In this document: positions 8,293 to 17,603 of the stretch, in pieces
How the letters are laid out: each line of letters begins with the position of its first letter
Position numbering within the stretch: the first letter of the stretch is position 1
Assembly: GCA_022539475.1 (NCBI GenBank)
Contig: VCMS01000455.1
Location: 1-28,384, forward strand
Direction: 5' to 3'
Source: Gracilaria domingensis
Taxonomy: Eukaryota > Rhodophyta > Florideophyceae > Gracilariales > Gracilariaceae
Length of the DNA stretch: 28,384 nucleotides
Notes under the pieces: generated by a model
Seen by the model: the letters and a program-made list of their open reading frames with translations, nothing else
Database searches by the model: none
What the model was told of the DNA's origin: nothing
Made by a program: the position numbers and the translations under genes

Positions 8293-9429
8293 ATGTTTTG
8301 CTTTGCTAAAAACTCAGACAATCATGAAAAGCATGGAGTTCTCATCGACTACACAAACCCTATATTAGAATCAACTCATAAGTCGCCAAATGAAGCATGC
8401 AGTCTCCGGGTGAAACAAGTTCTAAGGAAGAAGCAGGCTGATTTCTTTTTAATATTCTTATATGACACCCAAGTTCCGGTTGTATTATTTGGTTCCTTGT
8501 CTCCAAATCGTTCAAATGAACTACAGTTTTGCGACACAATGGGGCATGTGTGGATTCTTGACTTGATGAGGTGTATGAGAATAAATGAGGTTATATATAG
8601 AAGAGCTCAAACTGAAGGGGCTCGCTTTGACGGCCCGTTTCCCAGCGTTCAAGGAGAGCGACCGATCGCTAAATGGAAATCCTACTCGGTGGGTTACTGG
8701 CTTGAAGGGTTGACTTTGAAGGGCTTGACGCTAGTACAAGAATGGCTGGCTGATCTTCTTGTCCTCCACTGCCGCAGCACAATCGCTAGTGTGGTTTTAC
8801 TGCAGTATCCAGTGAAGGAGTTTCTCAAATCTCTTTCATTCGTTTCTACGCATCCTACTAGAGACTATGGTTCTACTTTTGTCTGGCTTCCATACCGTCG
8901 TCCACATTGCCTTCGTTCCTGGTTATTGCATCTTTTCAGTATATCAAAGATAACACCTGTGCTGGGCTTGTCTTTCAAGACTCTGCGACCGAAAATGGCT
9001 GGCTTCTATCGATGCAATTTTCATTACAATGAAAGAGGGCTTCGGGTAGAGTCCAACATTCCCCAGGACAATCTTTTCTTTCTCTCTCATTTCAAAAGTG
9101 ACGGAGCTACGATACAAATATCGGAGAGGACTGAGCTTTCTAACGCCGCTGTCAAAGAAATGAGCAGTTCGTTGACTTTTGAAACTTTTGGAACTCCTTG
9201 TGATACATTTTGTCTTCCTGCAGTTCCTCGTCTAATTGCGGTTTTCTCAGATCTTGTCTGTTCCGATTTTGAGGCAAAGGGGATAGAGTCTTCGGTTTTA
9301 AAGGTAGATATGCCGTGGAGTTTGAATTCTATGCGTGAAGTACTACAGGGTCTTCATTGTAGATCAGAAAAGAATTCTGCTCGTGTCCTTCGATTAGACA
9401 TACTTGGTGAGATTTTCTTTCCCGAATAG
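8293..9429 (+). CDS. Paralog C of the WYPxxRP-box family, shorter and most divergent
   Basis: This is a 378-residue protein of unknown function. The frame has an earlier ATG at 8209, but the Met at 8293 gives MFCFAKN..., matching the starts of the paralogs, and puts the box at W198. Recognisable blocks are GVLIDYTNP, a hydrophobic FFLIFLYD segment aligning with the MIFIS/MVFIS strand, WLADLLVLHCRSTIASVVLL aligning with the hydrophobic segment before the box, FVWLPYRRPHCLRSWLLHL, and AGFYRCNF. The YGPxRS motif and the charged C-terminal tail of A and B are missing, so the protein ends after the conserved core. It is either a naturally short member or a gene that has lost its 3' end into the decayed sequence that follows. 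Confidence 0.7.
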   Translation: MFCFAKNSDNHEKHGVLIDYTNPILESTHKSPNEACSLRVKQVLRKKQADFFLIFLYDTQVPVVLFGSLSPNRSNELQFCDTMGHVWILDLMRCMRINEVIYRRAQTEGARFDGPFPSVQGERPIAKWKSYSVGYWLEGLTLKGLTLVQEWLADLLVLHCRSTIASVVLLQYPVKEFLKSLSFVSTHPTRDYGSTFVWLPYRRPHCLRSWLLHLFSISKITPVLGLSFKTLRPKMAGFYRCNFHYNERGLRVESNIPQDNLFFLSHFKSDGATIQISERTELSNAAVKEMSSSLTFETFGTPCDTFCLPAVPRLIAVFSDLVCSDFEAKGIESSVLKVDMPWSLNSMREVLQGLHCRSEKNSARVLRLDILGEIFFPE

Positions 9430-10104
9430 ATACAAAACCGAGTACAACCATTTCGCTTGATTTACCAGCCTCTTGTATTGATTTCAATCCCAGTATTGGC
9501 GCTACAGGGGTCCCAGCAAACCGATTGCCTCTGATTGCAACTCTTGCAAATGTAGATAGAGGACATCAAGGATCCCATTAATTACAACTCTTTTCGGTTC
9601 AATCCCAAAAGCGCAAGGAAAAGATATGTCGCCGCATACATTCCTTTGGAGTTGCAGAGTAATGGAGCTTCTCATTGAGTTGAGATGCAATATGAAAGAT
9701 GATGGTTATTCTGTTTATGAAATCGATGGAAAAGCACAGAGCTTGTCCGAGTGAGGTATGATTGCCTTTCTTACTTGGGAAGCCTGCTGAAATCTTCGAG
9801 GTCAACTTTGAATTACCCTTCAACGCAAAAGACGAGAGACGGAAAAACTACTAAGAATATTTTAGTGAAGCAAGGCTCTCGATTGTTTTGGTCTACAGTT
9901 CTAGTTTTCAAGGTGGATGCAAGTTCATTTCCTGGAAGGAACGGGAATGTTCCCTTCGAGCGATACATCACCAAGTCTATAAAAGACGTCTATTGGAACC
10001 ATAGATGCGAAAACCGCACTACAGTATGTACTTCACAGGGTATGTGGCGATTGGTCCCTGATGCTGTTGTAGTCCAATATCTTCTTCGTTACCTGAAAGA
10101 ATGA
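9430..10104 (+). pseudogene. Decayed coding remnant of unknown identity
   Basis: Protein-like reading moves across frames: 9423-9584, 9556-9678, 9662-9754, then a clean 117-codon stretch at 9751-10104 that begins with GTG and has no upstream ATG. Each break lies within a few bases of a stop, and the later two shifts (+1 then -1) cancel. The residues are not low in complexity: there are Tyr/Phe-rich segments such as INYNSFRF and RYVAAYIPLE, and a Trp-containing end. I do not recognise the family. It may be the lost tail of paralog C or an independent dead gene. Spliced exons are an alternative, but no clear GT-AG introns were seen at the breaks. Confidence 0.4.
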
Positions 10105-10142
10105 TATTAAAGGTTATAATATATGAATGGTTTACATCATGC

Positions 10143-10200
10143 AACGGTAGCGACCGTTACACGTAAACGAAAACGGATGCTTATGTACGTACCATACACG
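10143..10200. promoter_or_regulatory. Palindrome-rich segment upstream of the protease-like gene
   Basis: AACGGT-AGCG-ACCGTT (10143-10158) is a perfect 6-bp inverted repeat. It is followed by TTACACGTAAACG, a GTACGTAC palindrome near 10187-10194, and two more ACGT words (TACACGTAC, AACGTGG) by 10211. It lies 140-200 bp before the chosen ATG at 10342, as expected for a promoter. Confidence 0.35.
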
Positions 10201-10341
10201 TACTAAACGTGGCTCGATGCAAAGCCTGCTGTACATTTCCCAGTCTGCGCATCTTGTTTCGAGCCGGCCGTACAACCTTTGCGATCATCCTACACACGAC
10301 TTGCTCTTCAAAAATTTTTCAAGGCTCAGGAACTGAAGAAA

Positions 10342-12117
10342 ATGAAACCTCTCTCCATCGCTTCCAATTCTATTCTAATGAAAATGAAGAAGAAGAAGAA
10401 CAAAATCTTGAAAACCAAGAAGAACTCTGAGCTGCATTCAAAGTACATCTCTGAAGTGAAGCATGTTCTCAATCACTTTGTTGTCCCTCATATAGGCTAC
10501 AATGACGATGAAGAATCTCACCAAAGTGAGGAAAAGAGTGAGGTTTCACATGCTACTCAGCAATCTTCCTGCAAGGGTAAAGCTGAAAGAAGAAATTTCT
10601 TGAGGCCAGAAGCTCAGAAAATTAGTTTTTGCGATGAAACTGGCTCTCAGAAAGTAGTGAAGAAAATTAAGAAGGGCATGAAAAGGAGCTTGAAACTGAA
10701 GTCCAAGAAGAAAGGAAAAATTATGTCTTCGAGATCGAATATGGCTAGTGCTCTCGACTGGTACAGGAAATGGAATCCAAAGCAAAAGGTCGACCCAAAT
10801 GAAACATGTTCTACAGATTTGAAAGCAGCATCTCTTCTTCTTCAACTACGTGACGCTCCTCCACCAAGACCAAAGTTTTCCGCCTTGGATTTCAACTTTC
10901 TCTTTCTTTTTGCCAGATTTGGTGAACTGAGAGGACGTTTTGGAGGTTGGAAATTACGGGACAATGGTTCTTTCTCCGCTGAAAAGGCTTGGATCTTTTA
11001 TTCTTTTCGACGAATGTGTGAAGAATGGAATTTTCAGTCCATCGGTGATGTGCTGAGAAAATATGCTGCCCTCGGGGTAAAAGCCAATTTGCCGCACAAC
11101 GATATCTCTTTGAAATTGAGATCTATCAAAAGAAAGTACACAGACTACAATAAGTTTCTGAAAGCAGAAAATGAAGCCTACAATGATGAGAGAATGAGTT
11201 GTTGGGACGCTATTGGAAGATTCATAGTGGACGAAATGCGGCATCTGTCCTGTACAGAACTCGCTTCTAAATTCATGTTGAGATGGTCTAATAATTCATG
11301 TGGCTTGGATTGCTTTCTTTTTCAGGTTCCCAATGCAGTGCGTATGCTATTGAAAAAGTCTGTATGCGACTTAACTGCGCTCAGCACAAAATGCATCGCT
11401 TCTATTTTAGTTGCTGCTCTTCATATTGGGCACCATGGATGGCATGGAAGCGAACTGGATCCTCTCAACGTGTCAAATTGGACTAGAATTCTAAGCTTGG
11501 ACTGTTATGAGTATGTTACGAAGAAAAAAATCCCTAATTACTTTCTATGGTCTCCGTCTAATTCAAGGCAAGGCTTTCTGGACATGTCGGACATAATGAC
11601 GGTTTTATTTCCGGCAATATTCAACGATGGTTTTGTTAATACACAACCAGATCTACCGTTTCGTACACTTTCTCACGTTGTGCCCACTTCGGATTTGGAA
11701 GAATCTGATCGACAATGTGTAGGAGGGTGGACATGGCTTCTCCAGAACACTATCCAGGGCTCGGATTCAAATATACATCCGGGCATCAGAATCCTAGTAT
11801 TCCCGTTGCAAATTGAAAATCATCAGCTCTTCATAAAGACATGGATCGACACCAAGACCACATTTCAGGCAACGAGGGGGAATAGTGTCATAGAACTTTC
11901 TGTTCTCTCGTGGATGGGATTCAAAAACGAACATAGAGATCATTTTGTTGCCTTCAGTACGGCACCTGATCAGGAGACACCAGTTGTTTCGTACTATGAT
12001 GGGATGCGAAATAACGGGAGGCCAATCTTATTACATGCGGATCAGATTGGTTCCTGTAGAGCACCGTTCTACCCTCCTGGTTCGCACGCTGTTGCCCTTA
12101 TTTCAACGATCGCTTAA
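10342..12117 (+). CDS. 591-aa putative cysteine peptidase, USPL1/UCH-like, with basic N-terminus
   Basis: The ATG at 10342 is the first in frame; the only earlier start is TTG. Residues 1-140 are very Lys/Glu-rich, with many KKK runs resembling nuclear or nucleolar signals. Residues ~180-300 form a helical Trp/Arg/Lys-rich region that could be a Myb/SANT-like DNA-binding domain, a weak resemblance only. The C-terminal half carries NNSCGLDCFL with Cys320, DHFVAF with His534 and YYDG with Asp553. This is the order and spacing logic of papain-fold UCH/USP peptidases. The C-x-L-D-C-[IF]-L box is closest to USPL1 SUMO isopeptidases rather than standard USPs, which have NTC-Y/W-x-N. No zinc fingers were seen. 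A transposon-encoded Ulp/OTU-like protease is the main alternative. Possible substrates are SUMO or ubiquitin conjugates. Activity is inferred, not shown. Confidence 0.7.
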   Translation: MKPLSIASNSILMKMKKKKNKILKTKKNSELHSKYISEVKHVLNHFVVPHIGYNDDEESHQSEEKSEVSHATQQSSCKGKAERRNFLRPEAQKISFCDETGSQKVVKKIKKGMKRSLKLKSKKKGKIMSSRSNMASALDWYRKWNPKQKVDPNETCSTDLKAASLLLQLRDAPPPRPKFSALDFNFLFLFARFGELRGRFGGWKLRDNGSFSAEKAWIFYSFRRMCEEWNFQSIGDVLRKYAALGVKANLPHNDISLKLRSIKRKYTDYNKFLKAENEAYNDERMSCWDAIGRFIVDEMRHLSCTELASKFMLRWSNNSCGLDCFLFQVPNAVRMLLKKSVCDLTALSTKCIASILVAALHIGHHGWHGSELDPLNVSNWTRILSLDCYEYVTKKKIPNYFLWSPSNSRQGFLDMSDIMTVLFPAIFNDGFVNTQPDLPFRTLSHVVPTSDLEESDRQCVGGWTWLLQNTIQGSDSNIHPGIRILVFPLQIENHQLFIKTWIDTKTTFQATRGNSVIELSVLSWMGFKNEHRDHFVAFSTAPDQETPVVSYYDGMRNNGRPILLHADQIGSCRAPFYPPGSHAVALISTIA

Positions 12118-12162
12118 GATTCGTCACCAATTATTTGTCTTGGACGAATACGGCTGGCTGGA

Positions 12163-12439
12163 GGTACAGGTGAGAACTGCAATTAGTGTGCGCCACACTA
12201 TTTCGAAGACCCCAAATTTTGATGGGGTCACATAACATAGTGTGGCCACACCGTTTAAAGAGCCTAAAACTTTAATTGGCGTGCTCTGCCCGCTATGATA
12301 CCTCTACAAACGTAGAATAGATGGATTAGAATACAAATATTTTTGAGTATTACGAAGATTCAAAATTAGTGTGGGCCACACTAAACTTTTTACGCACACT
12401 AATATTGAACCCACACTAGTTGCAGTGTTCACCTGTACC
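12163..12439. mobile_element. MITE-like element, 277 bp, ~28-bp terminal inverted repeats
   Basis: The left end 12163-12190 (GGTACAGGTGAGAACTGC...) and right end 12412-12439 (...GTTCACCTGTACC) are inverted copies with 3 mismatches in 28. The interior is built from the palindromic word TAGTGTG/CACACTA, seen perfectly as TAGTGTG-CGC-CACACTA near 12184-12200 and repeated near 12238, 12365 and 12395-12418. There is no coding capacity. It starts 46 bp after the stop of the protease-like gene. No clear target-site duplication was seen, so the exact ends and superfamily are uncertain. Confidence 0.65.
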
Positions 12440-12480
12440 GGTGGGGGATATAGCGCATGATATGGGCCTCAACATACAAG

Positions 12481-12592
12481 TGTTTTAGGACGGGCGTCAA
12501 GAAACACGTGTTTTAGGACGGGCGCCAAGATACACGTGTTTTAGGACGGCCGTCAAAATACACGTGTTTTAGGACGGCCGTCAAGATACCAT
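12481..12592 (+). repeat. 28-bp tandem repeat, 4 copies, each with CACGTGTTTTAGGACG
   Basis: Copies start with TGTTTTAGGACG at 12481, 12509, 12537 and 12565, exactly 28 bp apart. The first copy is preceded by AAG and the others by CACG, making CACGTG palindromes at three junctions. Copies differ by one or two bases in GGGCG/GGCCG and in the CAAGA/CAAAA tail. There are no unique spacers, so it is not a CRISPR array. It lies between the MITE and the satellite block. Confidence 0.85.
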
Positions 12593-13099
12593 CTTGCGGA
12601 ATGCACTGGCCTACGTTTTTCTTATATCTCGGTTGTTGGGTTGGAAGTTCATTAGGCCCTTGAAGTTTGTAGTATGAAGTCGAAGTATAGGCTGTTATTA
12701 TCTACATGATATATTAATTTTGATTGAGAGCCTGTAAGTAACAAGTTGTAAACTCAGCTCGTTCAATGATGTATATGGTGCTCCAGACACACTGAACAGC
12801 TTCATAATCGTAACAAATCGAACACAAACATTTGATGCTTTCAGGCATGAAATAAACGAGTCACAAACATGATAAAGAAATTTCGGGCGATGACTTTCCA
12901 CAATCCACTTTGGAATGCAATCTAGCTTCGTTGGACTTCAGGATTGGCCAGAACAGGCTGATCTTTTAACCACTCTGGCTACTGATAAGTCAACATCACA
13001 TCTTATGCGAAAAAGAATCAGCTGAAACTCATCAAAGAAAAGGCTCGTAAAAAGATAACATAAATAGAGGACGGAAGGTGGCCATATTAAACGATCAAA
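12593..13099. other. Non-coding gap, no feature recognised
   Basis: About 500 bp with no credible gene. A 67-codon minus-strand frame (12698-12901) has ordinary composition and no recognisable motif; I take it as chance. The DNA is AT-rich with no obvious repeats until the satellite begins near 13,100. Confidence 0.5.
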
Positions 13100-16030
13100 A
13101 CCTTCGATAGATGGTCAAAGATGTCACTGGAACACTTCTCGACAACTCTGAGGCACTCCTTCAAACTTTCTCATTCGTCATTCTTGTGTACATCCCTGCC
13201 TCAAAAATCTTTTCAACAGCCAACAGCACCATGAAATGCACTATCATACCTTTCACTACACTCTGCCCATATCAGCGACAGCGGAAAAGGCGACATAGCG
13301 TTCTGCCAAAATGCACTTGATGACAGCATCAAGAACAAAAATCGCGGTCATCCACAGTCTGTAACGCCCAGAACGTCGCTCATTCTAGTCAGGTAGAACT
13401 GATCAAAAATGGTCAGAGATGCGTCTAGGACACTTCTGTACAACTCTGAGGCGCTCTATACGACTTCCTCAGGCGTCCTTTTTCAGACATCTCTCCTTTA
13501 AATAGTTTTTCGTAAAGACAATAGCAAACAGGAATCAATTTCTATACCTCTCGGTACACTCTAGACGTGTCAGCGAAAACCCCTGAACGGCCGTATACGT
13601 TTGCGATGAAGCCCTCAGGGACAACATTATGGACGAAATTGTGATGGACCTTAGTCTGCAACGGCCGAAAGGATGCTCATTCCAGACGTCTAAGGCCGAC
13701 TACAGATGGTAAGAGATGTCCCTCTAAATCCTTGAAAGATGTTTTGGTAAAGACATTGGCTCACAGGAATCGATTCCTATGCCTCTCGTTACACTGTAGA
13801 CTTGTCAGCGACAGGTCAAAAACCGACGTAGACTTTTGGAAAATGGCACTCAGTGACAGATTCAAGGACAAAAATTGCGATTGACAATAATATGCAACGG
13901 CAGAAAATGTGCTCATCAAGACACCTGGAACTGCTCATGGATGGTCAGAGAGGCCTTTAGAACGCTTCTGGACAAGTCTGAATCAATCCCCTCGACTTCC
14001 TCATTCTTCATTTTTGTATACATCCGTGTCTCAAATAGATTTTGTAACAGCGAATAGCACTCTGAAATTCATTCCCATACCTCCCGATATACTCTGCACT
14101 TGTCAGCGAGAGCTCAATGAAGGACATAGGGTTCTGGAAAAGTGCACTAAATGACAGCATCAAGAACGAAAATCGCAGTCATCCAGAGTCTGTAACGCCC
14201 AAAACGTCGCTCATGCCAGACGTCTAGGACCGATCAAATATATGGTCTATGACCGATCATATATGGTCAAAGATGCTTCTAGAACTGGCAGCTCTGAGGC
14301 ACTTCCCTAGACTTCTTCATTCTTCTTTCTTGTGTACATCCCTACCTGCAAGGGATTCTTTAACAGCGAATAGCACTCTGAAACGCATTCCAGTACCTCC
14401 CATTATACTCTACACAAGTCCGAGAAAGGTTAATAAAGGACATAGCGATCGGCCAAAATGCACTCAATGACAGCATCAAGAACAGAAATCGCGGTCATCC
14501 ACAGTCTGCAACGCAGAAAACGTCGCTCATGTTAGACGGCTAGGACAGATCAAAGATGGTCAAAGATGCCTCTAGGACACTTCTGGGCAACTCTGAGGCA
14601 CTCTACACGACCTCCTCACGCGTTCCTTTTCTGACATCTCTGCCTCAAAAATGATTTGGTAAAGACATTGGCACACGGGAATCAATTCCTATACCTCTCG
14701 GTACACTCCAGACGTGTCAGCCAGGGGTCAGAAACCGACGTAGACGTTTGCAGCAAAGCGCTCAGTGACAGCATTATGGACGAAAATTGTGATTGACAAT
14801 AGTCTGCAACCGCCGAAAACATGCCCCTTCCAGACGTCTAGGACCGACGATAGATGGTCAGAGATGTCCCCCTAAATCCTTCAAAAATGTTTTTGTAAAG
14901 ACATTGGCACACCTGAATCAATTCCTATACCTCTTGGTACACTCTAGACGTGTCAGCCAGAGGTCGGAAACCGACGTAGACGTTTGCAACAAAGCACTAA
15001 GGTACAGCATTATAGTGGGCAACGGCCGAAAGGGAGCTCATCAAGACACCTAGAACCGCTTATGGATGGTCAGAGATGCCTCTAGAACACTTCTGGACAA
15101 CTCTAAGCCACTTCACTCGACTTCCTCATTCGTCATTTCTGTGTACATCCCTCTCTCAAAGAGCTTTTGTAACAGCGAATAGCACTCTGAAATGCATTCC
15201 CATACCTCCCACTATACTTTGCACATGTCAGCGAGAGCTCAATGAAGGACATACGGTTCTGCAAAAATGCACCCAATGACAGCATCAGGAACGAAAATCG
15301 CAGTCATCCACAGTCCGTAACGCCCAAAACGTCGCTCATACCAGACGTCTAGGACCCATCATATATGGTCAAAGATGCTTCTAGAATACTTCTGGGCAGC
15401 TCTGAGTCCCTTCCCTCGACTTCCTCATTCATCTTTCTTGCATACATCCCTACCTCAAGGAGCTTCTTTAACAGCGAATAGCACTCTGAACTGCATTCCA
15501 GTACCTCCCAATATGCTGTACACAAGTCAGAGAGAGGTCAATGAAGGACATAGCGTTATGCTAAAATCCCTTCAATGACAACATCCAGAACGAAAATTGC
15601 GGTCACCCACAGTTTGCAATGTCCAAAACCTCGCTCATGCCAGACGTCCAGGATCGATGGAAGATGGCCAAAGGTCCCTCTAGAACACTTCTAGACAACT
15701 CTAAGGCACTTCCCACGACTTCCTATGGCGTTCTTTTTCTGACATCCTTCCTTCCAAAACGATTTTGTAAAGACATTAACAAACCAAAACCCACTCCCAT
15801 TCCTCTCCGTGCACTCTAGATTTGTCAGCCAGAGTTCAAACATCGCCATATACGTTTGCAACAAAGCGCTCAGTGAGAGAATTATGGACGAAAATTGTGA
15901 TTGACAATAGTCAGCAACGAACGACAGGATGCTCATCCCAGACGCCCAGGAACGACAATAGATGGTCGGAGATGCCTCTCGAACACTTCCGGCGAGCTCT
16001 GTGGAACGTCCAACTACTTCCCCATTACTA
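13100..16030. repeat. Degenerate ~300-bp satellite with ~1.1-kb four-monomer higher-order repeat
   Basis: The anchor ATGGTCAGAGATG-like word recurs at 13111, 13409, 13706, 13941, 14263, 14556, 14854, 15066, 15365, 15664 and 15962. Steps are mostly 293-299 bp, with short steps of 235 and 212 after the third and seventh anchors. Monomers four positions apart match best. For example, those at 13706 and 14854 share CCTCTAAATCCTT-like text, and those at 14263 and 15365 share ATATATGGTCAAAGATGCTTCTAGAA. The distances between matching monomers are 1102-1152 bp. About 2.6 higher-order units are present. Small ORFs inside are by-products of the repeat. Confidence 0.85.
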
Positions 16031-17440
16031 ACTTCCAAGTACAAAAAGACCTCAAACTTTCCTAACTTTTGAAATATTTCAAATATTTTTACATTTCTGT
16101 AATTCTCTCACAATTCTGAATATTTTGATATAACTTTCGAAACTTTTGAAAATCCTCCCCAGAAATCCCCTCCCTCCCAGAAACACCCTCAATATAGGTA
16201 ATAATCTCCTAATCCCCTAATCCCCTAAATCCCCTCAATACATCAGAAGCCCTGCACGCCTACCACACGCTTCAGGCCTTAATTGTCGAGCCCCCTCTAC
16301 CAAGTTTAAGTTACATTGAAGGCTGATTTGCTCTCTGAAAACTCAGCCAAACTCCAGAAACTCTTTAATACAACTTTCATTTAACTCCCAACACGTACCA
16401 TGCTGATGCACGTACTATGACGAGCTCCTCACTTCCATGCTTCGTGATTCTGCTCCGAACCGCTTCATAAACATCATGCTATATTTGCCCCTAAAAAGCG
16501 CACCAGCACCGCCCAATGCGTTTATCCTGTTCACCTGCATTTACCGACTTCCACTGCCCCCCTATGAAGCAAAGCACCTCGCCAGTGCACTCTGTTGACA
16601 GCAGGAACAACAGCGGCCTGCTGAGTACCCTTCTAGACTGATCCGTTTGCCTCCCTCCTCACGAGAGGCACATTCTCTACCTCACCAACTCACCATCACA
16701 AATTGGCTGCTTCCACCTGATATCAGGCCATTACCGATCTCAATACGGTCCTAAATACCCCCGCGACCATCGGTACACACGCTCAGGCCACCTGTCCAAA
16801 CCCTTAGACCGCGTCAAATAATAAATCTCACCTTAAACCACAGTACAAACCCCCGAAAACCCCCGGCCTCTTCCGTCATCGACGACCTATTTGCCATATG
16901 CAATCGAAAGAGAGCAAACACATCTAATTTCACCCCCCAAATCGCACTCGTTTTGTCGCTACAGCCCATTTTTTATCGCGTTTTAGCTACTTCTCGCCTT
17001 TTTTAATTACATTTTCCCGTTTTTAATTGTAACTTTTTCAACGCAATCCACCACATCTTGCCCAAAGCCCCCCGCATCTTCTTCACATTCTCAGCGCCAT
17101 CTCGCTGCTCTCTACTCTAATTACTACTAACAAATTCCTCTACACTAACACCCCTCAATCGTATCTCAACTCAAAGAGTTTCAGACAGAAAAAGAGTGTT
17201 ATTTCTTTATATCTCGAGCTTCGTTGGTTTTGTTTTGGTTTTGGTACTGTTGCTTGACTTGTTTTTAATTATCAAATCTGACAATTCGAGTCTCAAGATT
17301 GTCAGCTTTCTGGCAAAGTGCAGAACTCAAATCGGTCCAAAACTGCGATAAGCTACTTCTGTTCTTAAAACATACCCATTTTCAACTTGTTCTCACTGTT
17401 ATGAAATCGACCTAAACTGTAAATTTATCATGAAATATGT
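16031..17440. other. Gene-free C-rich, G-poor block followed by AT-rich DNA
   Basis: No ORF above 60 codons and no homology signal was seen. From about 16,140 to 17,180 the plus strand is visibly rich in C and poor in G, with many CCCC/CCCCC runs, in contrast to the mixed composition on both sides. From about 17,190 to 17,440 it becomes T-rich and AT-rich. No tRNA or rRNA was recognised. Confidence 0.6.
16154..16234 (-). other. C-tract cluster: minus-strand G-quadruplex / telomere-like repeat
   Basis: Runs at 16157-16160 (CCCC), 16167-16170 (CCCC), 16172-16174 and 16176-16178 (CCC) are followed by CCCC at 16214-16217, 16222-16225 and 16231-16234, separated by TAAT or TAAAT. On the minus strand the second group reads GGGGATTTAGGGGATTAGGGG, which resembles degenerate telomere units and could fold as a quadruplex. 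It is short and internal, so it is probably not a telomere. Confidence 0.4.
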
Positions 17441-17529
17441 ATGGTGTTGTCACACGTTGTAAATTTGGACATCGTGACAGGAGTACTTATTTTTATAGAA
17501 TGGTTAATTACTTCAAGACCAAATAAAGA

Positions 17530-17595
17530 ATGTTACTTACGTTCTTTATCTTCGTTACATATTTTATTACGTTACTTTCACGTTACTTACGAGAG
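17530..17595. repeat. Cluster of GTTAC/TTACG words
   Basis: GTTACTTACG, CGTTAC, TTACGTTACTTTC and ACGTTACTTACG fall within about 65 bp (17531-17591). The same ACGTTAC word forms the inverted repeat at 3758-3777. It may be a factor-binding cluster or a decayed simple repeat. Confidence 0.35.
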
Positions 17596-17603
17596 CGTAA
17601 GCA

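Noticed and set aside
12481..12592. CRISPR array
   Set aside because: 28-bp units are directly adjacent with no unique spacers, in eukaryotic DNA with no cas genes.
12698..12901. 67-codon minus-strand ORF between the 28-bp array and the satellite
   Set aside because: Short, no motif, no paired promoter features; consistent with chance.
13111..15819. Several 60-86 codon plus-strand ORFs at regular spacing
   Set aside because: They are the same satellite monomer read in phase, not genes.
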